Positions 1 to 8,054 of a stretch of 64,000 nucleotides of DNA are shown in pieces. The DNA is from Streptomyces goshikiensis (GTDB taxonomy: Bacteria > Actinomycetota > Actinomycetes > Streptomycetales > Streptomycetaceae): the NCBI RefSeq assembly GCF_014650555.1, contig NZ_BMVE01000003.1:496001-560000 (forward strand). Reading direction: 5' to 3'. Within the stretch, counting starts at the first letter, position 1. Every line of letters starts with the position of its first letter. The notes under the pieces are model-generated. The model was not told the origin of the DNA. It ran no database searches and saw only the letters and a program-made list of their open reading frames with translations. Made by a program: the position numbers and the translations under genes.

Positions 1-458
1 TTCGACCAGCAGGTGTCGCCGCCGTACGGGGGCACCGCCTCGGCGCGCAGGATCGTCGCGGCCGGCGGGTCGATCCGGGCGCCGTGGTCGCAGTGCCAGC
101 CCCGCAGCAGCGTGTGCCGGCGCCGCTCCAGCCACTCCTCGCGCTCCATGCCGTACCGCCCGCCCAGCTCCAGCCGGTCGGCGGTCGTCTCGATCTCGGG
201 GAACGCCGGCGGCGAGGCACTGCCCCGCTTGCCGAGCACGACCGGCTCGCCGAACCGGCGGGCGAACGCCAGGTGCGCCTCGTGGTCCAGGTCCTGCCTC
301 CGGAAGAACACCACCTTCCAGCGCAGCAACGCCGCCCTGATCGCGGCCACGGCCGCGTCGTCCAGCGGCCGCGCCAGATCGACACCGGTGATCTCCGCCC
401 CGGTGTGACCGGCGACCGGCCTCACCTCGACGGCGCTTCGGCCCGCGCCCTTCGTCAT
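1..458 (-). CDS. TauD/TfdA-family 2-oxoglutarate dioxygenase, C-terminus beyond the window
   Basis: Reading the minus strand from the ATG at 458 gives an open frame of 152 codons that runs off the left edge. It has the N-terminal half of a taurine-dioxygenase-type Fe(II)/2-oxoglutarate enzyme. The N-terminal pattern (GAEITGVDLARPL, residues 20-32) and the WKVVFFRRQ strand (47-55) are typical. W-H-C-D at 121-124 supplies the first two iron ligands, His122 and Asp124, and PPYGGDTCW (143-151) is the usual conserved block. The distal His and the Arg that binds 2-oxoglutarate lie outside the window. The substrate cannot be told: taurine, alkyl-sulfonates or an antibiotic intermediate are all possible. 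It is transcribed away from the pseudo-caspase gene at 615. Confidence 0.85.
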   Translation of the reverse strand, partial: MTKGAGRSAVEVRPVAGHTGAEITGVDLARPLDDAAVAAIRAALLRWKVVFFRRQDLDHEAHLAFARRFGEPVVLGKRGSASPPAFPEIETTADRLELGGRYGMEREEWLERRRHTLLRGWHCDHGARIDPPAATILRAEAVPPYGGDTCWS

Positions 459-614
459 ACGCACTGCTCCCTCGCATCGGTGCGTCCACCCCCGTTTCCC
501 GCGGCGGACGCGCCCCACCAGCATGACCGCCGCACCGCCGCCGGGACAGGGCACGTCCACCGCGATGCCCGGGAGGGGTCGGCGGCTCCCGCGTACGGTG
601 AGTACCTTCTCTCC

Positions 615-1850
615 ATGCACATCGACGAGCCGGGTCAGCACAGCAGCCAGCAGCGGGGGCACGTACTTCTCATCGCGGGTGATGCCGCGGTGCGGCGCCG
701 TGCCGTCCAGGTCGCGCCGAGTGCGAACCTGGCGGCCCTCGGGCTCGTGCCCGCCTCCGTACTGCTGAACAGCCACGCGCCCAGCGACACCACCTACCTC
801 GACGGGGCGCGCGATCCCAACACCGTGCTGATGCGGCTGCGCGCGGCCGCCGCCACGCCGGGGCCGCTGCTCGTCTACCTGTCGGGCCGGCTCACCTTCG
901 ACCGGCGCGGCCGCGACCTCCACCTCGCGCTCGCGGGCAGCACCGCGTCCACGGTGCGCTACACGGCCCTGCCCTGGGAGTGGCTGGTCACCGAACTGCG
1001 GCCCCGGCCCGCGGGGCTGACCACGGTGGTGCTCGACCTCGTCGCCGACAAGGCCGCCTGGCCGGTGCTGGCGGAACTCGGCGGCCTGCCGGTGCCGGCG
1101 GCCGCGGAGACGTACGGGGTGGTCGTCCCGCCCGCCTTCACCGGCGGCGAGAACGCCGTGAGTTCGTACACCCGGCACTGGATCGACCAGCTGCGCCGCA
1201 ACCCCACCCGGCCCAGCGGCGTACAGCTGCACGCCTTCGCCGTGGGGGCCGCCGCGTTGCCGCCGGGGACCATGACCCTGCCGGCGACGCGGGCGCTGAG
1301 CGCACCGGCCGAGCACCAGCAGCGGGGCCGGGTGGAGGAACCCGTACGCTCCGCCCACCCGGTGCCGGCGGCGGCGGTGGTGCCCGCGCGGGCGCAGGCG
1401 CCCCTGCCGGCCGTGCCGGGGCAGGACCCGAGGCCGCACATCCACGCCCTGGCCACCTCGGGGCGCCACCACGAGGCGGCCACGCTCGCGCAGGCCTGGG
1501 AGCAGCACGTCCTCCAGATCCACGGCTACACCTCGCCCGAGGCCACCGAATGGGCCGAGATCCGGGCCGACCTGGCCAGGATGGCGGGCAACTACCGCTC
1601 GGCGACGCAGCTGTGGATCGGCGCCGGGCGCTCCCGGCTGGCCCGCCAGTCCCCGGACGCCCCCGAGGTCCTCGCGGCGGCGGCCGGCGCGCTGTACTGC
1701 TGGACACAGCTCAAGGACGAGGCGGCAGCCCGCGAGGCCGGACTCGAACTCCTGCGCCTGCTGGACGCCCTGCCGTCCCTGGAACCGCGTCTGCTGCGGC
1801 TGACGCGGCAGCGGATGGAGGTGTTGAACGGCACGCCGAGCCAGTGCTGA
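615..1850 (+). CDS. Pseudo-caspase-like protein with C-terminal TPR-like helices
   Basis: The protein has 411 aa. Residues 15-150 show the order of a caspase-like (peptidase C14/CHF) fold: a first strand HVLLIAGDA, then PLLVYLSGR (84-92) and TTVVLDLVADK (136-146). In active members the second strand ends S-G-H-G and the third ends D-x-C-x-S-G. Here the catalytic His position is Arg92 and no Cys follows the third strand, so it looks catalytically dead. A Pro/Ala-rich linker (about 230-275) leads to an alpha-helical, TPR-like C-terminal part (about 280-405). It has no signal peptide or membrane segment. The start is the first ATG of the conserved part; there is no strong ribosome-binding site, and the frame is open further upstream. 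It lies 101 bp before a lipoprotein subtilisin in the same direction, but a functional link is only inference. Confidence 0.6.
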   Translation: MHIDEPGQHSSQQRGHVLLIAGDAAVRRRAVQVAPSANLAALGLVPASVLLNSHAPSDTTYLDGARDPNTVLMRLRAAAATPGPLLVYLSGRLTFDRRGRDLHLALAGSTASTVRYTALPWEWLVTELRPRPAGLTTVVLDLVADKAAWPVLAELGGLPVPAAAETYGVVVPPAFTGGENAVSSYTRHWIDQLRRNPTRPSGVQLHAFAVGAAALPPGTMTLPATRALSAPAEHQQRGRVEEPVRSAHPVPAAAVVPARAQAPLPAVPGQDPRPHIHALATSGRHHEAATLAQAWEQHVLQIHGYTSPEATEWAEIRADLARMAGNYRSATQLWIGAGRSRLARQSPDAPEVLAAAAGALYCWTQLKDEAAAREAGLELLRLLDALPSLEPRLLRLTRQRMEVLNGTPSQC

Positions 1851-1951
1851 GCCGTCCGGGCCACGGGATCGGGCGCGGCGGAAACCGGTGGGCCGCGCGG
1901 CTCGTCTCCGTGGGCGGCGGCGGTTGGCCGCCGGGGCGACGGGAGCCGGAC

Positions 1952-3112
1952 ATGAGACGCGCGTGGGTGGCGGCAGGGGTGGCGGCGGTACTGGGCCTGG
2001 CGGCGTGCGGGCCGACGGAGCCGGCGGCACCGGGAGGATCGGGGGCTCCGGGGGCGTCGGCGCCGCCGTCCGCGTCGGCGCGGCCCTCCCCGTCCGGGGC
2101 GCCCTCCCCGGCCGCGTCCGGCAAGCCCGCGCCGTCCCCGTCCCCGACCGGGAGCGCCGGGTCCGGTACGGGGCCGGCACCCGTCGTCCGCACGGGAGTG
2201 CCCTGGCACCTGGACCGCCTCGATCAGCGCACCGGGCCGCTGGACGGCAAGTTCGGCGCGCGCGCCGACGGCAGCGGGGTGCACGTGTACGTCATCGACA
2301 CGGGGCTCGACATCGCGCACGCGGAGTTCGGCGGCCGCGCGACGGCCGGCGCCGACTTCGTGGGGGAGGCGGACTCCCGCGACTGCCTCGACGGTCTCGG
2401 GCTCGGCCACGGCACGTTCGTGGCGGGGATCATCGCCGGCAAGACGTACGGGGTCGCACCGCGGGCCGACCTCGTACGCGTCCAGGGGCTCGCCTGCGAG
2501 GAGGGCAGCGCCGGCGCCGGACACCGCGCGGCCGCCGGCGCCGGTCCGGAAGAAGGTCCGGAAGCCGGTCCGGAAGCCGCGATCGTCAAGTCCGTGGACT
2601 GGGTGACCGCACACGCCCGCCGTCCGGCGGTGGTGAACATGTCCCTCAACCTCAAGAACCGCTCCGCCGCCGTCGACGCCGCCGTACGGCGCCTGATCGA
2701 CTCGGGGATCCCCGTGGTCGTCGCGGCCGGGAACTTCAGCGACGACGCGTGCGGTCACTCCCCGGCCGGGGTGAGCGGCGAGATCGTCGTCGCGGCCTCC
2801 ACCCGCACCGACCGCCACTGGAAGGACTCGGAGGGGTTCGGATCCGGGTACGGCACGTGCGTGGACCTGTACGCGCCCGGTGAGCGCATCACCTCCGTAC
2901 TGGCGGGCGGAGGCACCGTCACCGACGAGTCCGGTGCCACCTCTTGGGCCACCCCGCACGTGACGGGCGTGGTCGCGCTCTACCTCGGCGCGCACCCCGC
3001 CGCGACACCCGCCCAGGTCCGCACCTGGCTCCTGGGCCGGGCCGTACCCGGCGCCCTGACCGGCGTCCCGGCGGGGACGCCCAACCGGCTGCTGAACACC
3101 GGAGGCCTGTGA
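1952..3112 (+). CDS. Subtilisin-family (S8) serine protease, lipoprotein
   Basis: This is a 386-aa secreted protease. The N-terminus has two Arg, a hydrophobic stretch and a lipobox ending L-A-A-C (Cys19), so it should be lipid-anchored on the outer face of the membrane. A Pro/Ser/Ala spacer (20-78) replaces the usual I9 propeptide. The catalytic triad is Asp116 (VIDTGLD), His153 (GHGTFVAGI) and Ser331 (GATSWATPH), with oxyanion Asn261 (VVAAGN). The start is chosen for the GGGAG ribosome-binding site just upstream and the immediate signal sequence. An insertion of Gly/Pro/Glu-rich residues near 185-210 comes from a short tandem repeat. It follows the pseudo-caspase gene in the same direction. 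Confidence 0.93.
   Translation: MRRAWVAAGVAAVLGLAACGPTEPAAPGGSGAPGASAPPSASARPSPSGAPSPAASGKPAPSPSPTGSAGSGTGPAPVVRTGVPWHLDRLDQRTGPLDGKFGARADGSGVHVYVIDTGLDIAHAEFGGRATAGADFVGEADSRDCLDGLGLGHGTFVAGIIAGKTYGVAPRADLVRVQGLACEEGSAGAGHRAAAGAGPEEGPEAGPEAAIVKSVDWVTAHARRPAVVNMSLNLKNRSAAVDAAVRRLIDSGIPVVVAAGNFSDDACGHSPAGVSGEIVVAASTRTDRHWKDSEGFGSGYGTCVDLYAPGERITSVLAGGGTVTDESGATSWATPHVTGVVALYLGAHPAATPAQVRTWLLGRAVPGALTGVPAGTPNRLLNTGGL
2543..2578 (+). repeat. Three tandem 12-bp units inside the S8 protease gene
   Basis: Three 12-bp units (GGTCCGGAAGCC, with GGTCCGGAAGAA as the first copy) lie head to tail and keep the reading frame. They encode repeated G-P-E-(E/A) residues in a surface loop between the catalytic His and the next strand of the subtilisin. 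This is probably slippage-prone loop expansion without effect on the core. Confidence 0.85.
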
Positions 3113-3128
3113 CCGGGTACGCGGCGCC

Positions 3129-4583
3129 TCACGCGGGGAGGGGTGCGCGGCGCGCCAGCCGCCGGCCGGCCGTCGTGACGGCGAGCGCGAGGACGATCAG
3201 GGCCGCCGCGACCGCGAACGTGATCCGCGTGCCGGTGGCGACGGCCCCTGGCCGTGCCGTGGTGATGTCGGCCGCCGCCGAGGCGAGCGAGAACACGGCG
3301 CCCATCGCGGACGCGCCGGTGATGAGCCCCAGGTTGCGCGACAGGTTGAGCATCCCCGACATGACGCCCCGCCGGTCCGCGGGGACATCGGCCATCACGG
3401 CGGTGTTGTTGGCCGTCTGGAACACCGCGTAGCCGGCGGTGGTGAGCGCGATGGGCGCGAGGTACCCGATGACGCCGAGGCTCGCCGGGAGGACCGCGAG
3501 GGTCAGGGTGCCGGCGAGCACCCCGCCCAGTCCGAGGACGGTCATACGGCGGGCACCCCACCGGTCGGTGACCCGGCCGGCCGGCGCACTGGTCAGCGCC
3601 GCGACGAGCGGACCGGCCGACAGGGCGAGGCCGACCCGGGCCTCGTCGAGCCCGAGCGCACGCGACAGGTGGAACGGACCGACCACCAGCGTCGCCATCA
3701 TCACCGTCGAGACGAGCGCGCTCGTCACCAGGCCCGCGCCCAGCAGCGGGTCACGGAAGGTGGCCAGGCTGATCAACGGCGAGGCCGCGCGGGCCTCGGC
3801 CCGTACGAAGAGGGCGACACCGAGCACGGCGGCCGTCAGCAGGACCGCGCCCCGGACACCGGACCCGCCGCCGCCCAGGGTCATGGCGAGCGCGTACGCC
3901 GCGAGGGTGAGCGCCAGCAGCAGCGTGCCCACGTGGTCGAAGCGGGCCCGGCTCCGGCCGGGCTCCCGCGCCCGGTCCGCGGGCAGGTGACGGTGCGCCA
4001 GCAGCAGTGTCAGGACGCCCAGCGGGGCGTTGACGAGGAAGACGGCCCGCCAGTCCAGTCCGGCGATCAGCAGGCCGCCGAGCGACGGCCCGAGCGCGGT
4101 CCCGACCGCGGACATCGTGCCGAGCAGCCCCATGGCACTGCCCGTCCGCGCCTTCGGCACCGTCTCGCCGACGAACGCCATGGTCAGGGCCATCATCACG
4201 GCGGCGCCCAGCCCCTGCGCCGCGCGGGCCGCGATCAGCAGCCACAGCGTGGGAGCGAGCCCGCACAGGACGGAGGCCACCGTGAACAGGAGGATTCCGG
4301 CGAGGAGGAGCCGGCGGCGCCCGATGAGGTCGCCGAGCCGTCCGACGCTGACGATCAGGGTGGTGATGGCGAGGAGATAGGCCAGGACGATCCACTGGAC
4401 CTGCTGGAACGAGGCGTCGAACGCCCGCGCCAGCGTCGGCAGGGCGACATTGGCGATGCTGGTGCCGAGCGAGGACAGCAGCATCGACAGCGAGAGACCG
4501 GCGAGCGCCCACCGCACCGAGGGCGCGGGCCGCGCCCGGCCCTCGGCCACGCCCGCGTCCGGGCCGGTGACGTCCCGGCTCAT
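3129..4583 (-). CDS. MFS drug/proton antiporter, DHA2-like
   Basis: A 484-aa polytopic membrane protein with about 13-14 hydrophobic segments, as in DHA2 (EmrB/QacA-type) exporters. Motif A (GRLGDLIGRRR, about 80-90) lies between segments 2 and 3. The antiporter motif C region (GTMSAVGTALGPSLGG) lies in segment 5. This predicts proton-driven export of hydrophobic drugs or a self-made metabolite from the cytoplasm. The start ATG is 260 bp from the divergent XRE-cupin regulator at 4843, which is the natural candidate for its control. It converges on the S8 protease with only 16 bp between stop codons. Confidence 0.9.
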   Translation of the reverse strand: MSRDVTGPDAGVAEGRARPAPSVRWALAGLSLSMLLSSLGTSIANVALPTLARAFDASFQQVQWIVLAYLLAITTLIVSVGRLGDLIGRRRLLLAGILLFTVASVLCGLAPTLWLLIAARAAQGLGAAVMMALTMAFVGETVPKARTGSAMGLLGTMSAVGTALGPSLGGLLIAGLDWRAVFLVNAPLGVLTLLLAHRHLPADRAREPGRSRARFDHVGTLLLALTLAAYALAMTLGGGGSGVRGAVLLTAAVLGVALFVRAEARAASPLISLATFRDPLLGAGLVTSALVSTVMMATLVVGPFHLSRALGLDEARVGLALSAGPLVAALTSAPAGRVTDRWGARRMTVLGLGGVLAGTLTLAVLPASLGVIGYLAPIALTTAGYAVFQTANNTAVMADVPADRRGVMSGMLNLSRNLGLITGASAMGAVFSLASAAADITTARPGAVATGTRITFAVAAALIVLALAVTTAGRRLARRAPLPA

Positions 4584-4842
4584 CCGGCACTCCGCACGCC
4601 CGCGAGGCCGGCTGGAGCGCCGGGCAGTTCGGCGCGGCGTACGGTGACCCGGCCCCCGAGGCCGGGCCGCCCGGCGAGGACGCGCCGGACCTCCCGGTCG
4701 ACGTCGGTCTGATGACGGCCGTGGCGCCGGCCGTGGCCGTGTGCGGATTCACTGTGTGGGTTCATGCCGCGGAGCGTGGCTTCTCGGCGCCGCCCCGGCA
4801 ACTCTTGTTGCCGTTTCCGGGACGGCAGGGTGGAATGCCCGC

Positions 4843-5427
4843 ATGGAACCCACCCCGTCGTACCGGGCCGTCCTCGACGAGGTCGGCCCCCGGCTCAAAG
4901 CGCTGCGCGCCCAGCGCGGCTTCACCCTGGCGGCGCTCTCCGAGGCGACCGGCATCTCCAAGAGCACCCTGTCCCGGCTGGAGTCCGGGCAGCGCCGCCC
5001 CAGCCTGGAACTGCTGCTGCCGCTCGCGGGCGCGTACCACGTGCCCCTGGACGACCTGGTCGGCGCCCCCGAAGTGGGCGACCCCCGGGTACGGATGACG
5101 GCCCGCGCCCTGCCGAACGGCGGCACCTTCGTCCCCCTGTCCCGCGGACCCGGCCCCCTCCAGGCGTACAAGATGGTCATCGCGGACCGCGGCGCCGAGC
5201 CGGTGCTCCGCACGCACGAGGGCTACGAGTGGCTGTACGTACTGGAGGGCCGGCTGCGGCTGGTCCTCGCGGAACACGACCTGGTCCTCGGCCCCGGCGA
5301 GGTCGCCGAGTTCGACACCCGGCTGCCCCACTGGTTCAGCAGCGCGGACGGCCGCCCCGTCGAGGTCCTCAGCCTCTTCGGCCGCCAGGGCGAACGCATG
5401 CACGTCCGGGCGAAACCCAACGGCTGA
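4843..5427 (+). CDS. XRE-family regulator with C-terminal cupin domain
   Basis: A 194-aa transcription factor. Residues about 16-70 form an XRE helix-turn-helix (LAALSEATGISKSTLSRLESG), and about 115-185 form a cupin sensor domain with HEGYEWLYVLEGRLRL and LGPGEVAEFDTRLPHWF. Such HTH-cupin regulators usually bind a small ligand or metal through the cupin and control a neighbouring transporter or catabolic gene. The divergent MFS exporter (3129-4583) is the obvious target. The start was placed at the ATG that immediately precedes the conserved region; longer in-frame starts upstream would add a sequence unlike the family. Confidence 0.9.
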   Translation: MEPTPSYRAVLDEVGPRLKALRAQRGFTLAALSEATGISKSTLSRLESGQRRPSLELLLPLAGAYHVPLDDLVGAPEVGDPRVRMTARALPNGGTFVPLSRGPGPLQAYKMVIADRGAEPVLRTHEGYEWLYVLEGRLRLVLAEHDLVLGPGEVAEFDTRLPHWFSSADGRPVEVLSLFGRQGERMHVRAKPNG

Positions 5428-5447
5428 CGGGGTCCGCAGGAGGCGGC

Positions 5448-5969
5448 CTACCGGGCGCGGCGGAGGTCCAGCATGAGGAAGACCTTGTCGTAGCGGCGCT
5501 CCCCGACGGCGACGAAGCCGGGGAGGCGGCCGTACTCGGAGAAGCCCAACGACCGGTACAGGGCCAGGGCGTTGGCGTTGTCACCGCGCACGTCCAGGGT
5601 CAGCACCTCGATGCCGGCGGCCCGGGCGTCCTCGACCAGGGCGGCGGTCAGCGCCCGGCCGACGCCGTGGCCCTGCGCGGCGAAGTCCACCGCGAGCTTC
5701 TCCAGATCGGCGTGCGGCCGGTGCGTCGGCCGGGCGTAGCGCAGCCAGTACCCGAACCCCACGACGCGCCCGTCCAGCCGGGCGACGCGCAGGGCCCCGT
5801 CACCGGCCCGTACCGCCCCGGCGACGCGGTCGAGCAGCTCCGCGACCTCCTCCGCCGAGGGCGGCTCCACCCACCCCAGCGCGGCGCCCCGGCCGACGAG
5901 GTCGGCGAGCATCCGGTGCACCGTGCCCGCGAACCCGGCCGTCCCGTTCGCGATCGATTCCACGTCCAT
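5448..5969 (-). CDS. GNAT-family N-acetyltransferase
   Basis: A 173-aa acetyl-CoA-dependent acetyltransferase. The GNAT motif A loop is QGHGVGRALTAALVEDAR, preceded by the strand ADLEKLAVDFAAQ and followed by TLDVRGDNANALALYRSLGF. The substrate is unknown. The ATG at 5969 is preferred because AGGG stands 8 nt before it; a GTG at 5978 is a possible longer start. It lies directly behind the aminoglycoside-phosphotransferase-like gene on the same strand (about 10 bp), so the two are probably cotranscribed. Confidence 0.87.
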   Translation of the reverse strand: MDVESIANGTAGFAGTVHRMLADLVGRGAALGWVEPPSAEEVAELLDRVAGAVRAGDGALRVARLDGRVVGFGYWLRYARPTHRPHADLEKLAVDFAAQGHGVGRALTAALVEDARAAGIEVLTLDVRGDNANALALYRSLGFSEYGRLPGFVAVGERRYDKVFLMLDLRRAR

Positions 5970-5979
5970 GGACGGCACC

Positions 5980-6909
5980 CTAACGGGACGACGCGGGCAA
6001 GACGTTCCGGCCCGTCTCGCCCAGCACCGCCCCGATCACGTGCCGGGCGTTGCCGGCCATCGCCGGGTTGGTCCGCCGGTAGTACGGCAGCGCGATCAGC
6101 GCCTGCGACAGCGTCCGCGCGCGGCCCCGGATCCAGGTCGCGTCGTCCACGCCGAGCGCCTCGCGGAAGACCTCCCGCGCACCACCGGCCGGCAACAGGT
6201 TCCACGCCGGGAACAGGTCGCAGGCCGGATCGCCGACGCCCGCGCACCCGAAGTCGATCACCGAGGTCAGCCGTCCGGCCTCCACCAGCAGATTGCCCGG
6301 CATCAGATCGGCGTGCAGCCACACCGGCGAGCCGTCCCAGTCCGGGGCGCGCAGCGCCTCCTCCCACACCGCGGCCGCGGCGTCGCAGTCAACGCCCTCC
6401 TCCGGGATCCCGCGCAGCCGCCCGATCGCCGCCCGGGTTTCGGCGTCGAGCGAGCTGAGCGGCCCGCTGCGATGGGCGGTCGGCGCACCCGGCAGGGTGA
6501 TGCCCCGCATCGACGCCACGAACCCGGCCAGGTCCCCGGCCAGCGCCACGGGCTCGCTCAGCGCCCCCGCCTCGGGATTCGCCCCCGCCCGCCACCGGTA
6601 CACCGACCACGGCCACGGATACCCCTCGGCGGGTTCCCCGGCCCCGAGCACCTCGGGGATCGGCGTGGGCAGCAGGGCCGCGAGGCGCGGCAGCCACTCC
6701 CGCTCCAGCGCCACGTCCCCGGCGCCGCCCGCCGCCAGGGGCAACCGTACGGCCATGTCCGCGCCCAGCCGGTACACGGCGTTCACCGTGCCGCCGGACG
6801 CGAACCGCTCCACCGCCAGCCCCGCCCACCGCGGGAACTGCCCGGCGACCAGGCGCCGTACGAGGTCCTCGTCGAGGGGGGACGGACCGCTCATTCGCTC
6901 TGTGCTCAT
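5980..6909 (-). CDS. Aminoglycoside phosphotransferase (APH)-fold kinase
   Basis: A 309-aa protein of the APH/choline-kinase fold. The catalytic loop WLHADLMPGNLL holds the catalytic Asp201 and Asn206. The Mg-binding motif V-I-D-F-G has Asp219, followed by GDPACDLFPAWNLL. A Gly-rich N-lobe (FASGGTVNAVYRL) and a Val-Arg (AVRL) in place of the usual Lys strand complete the kinase lobe. It phosphorylates a hydroxyl of a small molecule; antibiotic resistance is possible, but many such kinases are housekeeping. It is first in a two-gene unit with the acetyltransferase. A second in-frame ATG at 6894 could also be used. Confidence 0.88.
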   Translation of the reverse strand: MSTERMSGPSPLDEDLVRRLVAGQFPRWAGLAVERFASGGTVNAVYRLGADMAVRLPLAAGGAGDVALEREWLPRLAALLPTPIPEVLGAGEPAEGYPWPWSVYRWRAGANPEAGALSEPVALAGDLAGFVASMRGITLPGAPTAHRSGPLSSLDAETRAAIGRLRGIPEEGVDCDAAAAVWEEALRAPDWDGSPVWLHADLMPGNLLVEAGRLTSVIDFGCAGVGDPACDLFPAWNLLPAGGAREVFREALGVDDATWIRGRARTLSQALIALPYYRRTNPAMAGNARHVIGAVLGETGRNVLPASSR

Positions 6910-6967
6910 GGGGCACCATCCGAACTCCCGGCACCGGAGGGCGTCAAACCCTTTTGCGGGCCCGGCG

Positions 6968-7918
6968 TCAGGGCCGCGCGTGCTCCGCCAGCAGTTCCAG
7001 GAAGGCCGTGGTCACCGGATCGGGGCGCGGCCGCGCGTACGCCGCCAGCTCCCGTGACACCGGGGGCTCCGGATCCAGCAGGTGCCCCGCGAAACCGGCC
7101 GGGACCAGATTCGCCGGAACCAGCGCCGGGCCCAGTCCGGCCGCCGCCAACAACGGTGCGGCCGCGGTCTGTTCGGTACGCACCGCCGTGCGCGGCCGGA
7201 ACCCCGCGCGCTCGCACGCCAGGTCGAGGACCTCCGCGAGGCCGTTGCCCGGGGCGAAGTGCACCCAGGCGCGCTCCGCGAGGGCCCCGAGTGCCACCCG
7301 GCCCGTGCCCGCCGCCGCCACCGGATCGTCGGCGGCGACGGCCACCACGAACCGCTCGGTGCCCAGGGCGCGCACCGGCCCGTCCCAGCCGTCCGGCACC
7401 GGTCCGACCGCGAGGTCGGCCCGGCCCGCGGCCATGGCGGCGAGCAGTGCGTCCGCGTGCGCGAACTCCACCAGCCTGACGCGGACTTCGGGATGGCGCC
7501 GGTGCCACATCCGCAGGACGGGCGGGAGCACGCCCAGCGTGATCGAGTAGACGGTCGCGAGCTGGATCTCCCCGCCGGCGAGACCCGCGGCGCGCCGGGC
7601 GGCCGTACCGGCCCGCTCGGCGTCGGCGAGCGCGGCGCGGGCGTGCGGCAGCATGGCCCGGCCCATCGGGGTGAGCCGCACCGCGCGCGGCAGCCGCTCC
7701 AGCAGCGGGCCGCCCGCGCTCCGCTCCAGGGCCTGGACCTGCTTCGACAGGGCGGGTTGGGTGACGTGCAGCAACTCGGCGGCGCGGGTGAAGGATCCGG
7801 TGTCCACGACGGTGACCAGGTACTCGAACTGCCGCAGCGTCGCCATCGCCGTGCCCGTCGCCGTGCTCGTCGCTGTGCCCGTCGCTGTGTCCGCCGCTGT
7901 GCTCGTCTCCTTCATCAT
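6968..7918 (-). CDS. LysR-family transcriptional regulator
   Basis: A LysR regulator of 316 aa from this start. The winged HTH (RQFEYLVTVVDTGSFTRAAELLHVTQPALSKQVQALE) begins at residue 28, and an effector-binding domain follows to the end. The first 24 residues are a Thr/Ala/Gly low-complexity tail encoded by a 12-bp tandem repeat; the family homology begins at Met25, whose ATG is at 7846. Translation may therefore start at either place. It is divergent from the SDR-cupin-SGNH hydrolase genes starting at 8055, which are its likely regulon. Confidence 0.9.
   Translation of the reverse strand: MMKETSTAADTATGTATSTATGTAMATLRQFEYLVTVVDTGSFTRAAELLHVTQPALSKQVQALERSAGGPLLERLPRAVRLTPMGRAMLPHARAALADAERAGTAARRAAGLAGGEIQLATVYSITLGVLPPVLRMWHRRHPEVRVRLVEFAHADALLAAMAAGRADLAVGPVPDGWDGPVRALGTERFVVAVAADDPVAAAGTGRVALGALAERAWVHFAPGNGLAEVLDLACERAGFRPRTAVRTEQTAAAPLLAAAGLGPALVPANLVPAGFAGHLLDPEPPVSRELAAYARPRPDPVTTAFLELLAEHARP
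7848..7907 (-). repeat. Five tandem 12-bp units at the LysR gene start
   Basis: Five near-identical 12-bp units of the form GCYGTGCYCGTC lie head to tail between the two possible start codons of the LysR gene. They code for Thr-Ala/Gly-Thr-Ala/Ser residues on the minus strand. Their number is likely to vary between strains. Confidence 0.8.
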
Positions 7919-8054
7919 TCTTTCAGGCTATCGCAGCCATGAGAACGATGCCTTGGACGCATGAGGCGGCTCGCGGCAGAGTCGTCACCACGGGCCGCAC
8001 CGGCCCGGCCGGCCCCGCCGGAACGGACAGTCGAAGAGCCGAAGGACACGCACC

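Noticed and set aside
615..1850. Active caspase-type protease
   Set aside because: The His and Cys needed for catalysis are missing at the expected places.
4580..4765. A 61-codon minus-strand frame ending with an ATGA overlap at the MFS start
   Set aside because: The translation is Arg/Gly/Ala low-complexity with no ribosome-binding site; the 4-nt overlap alone is not enough.
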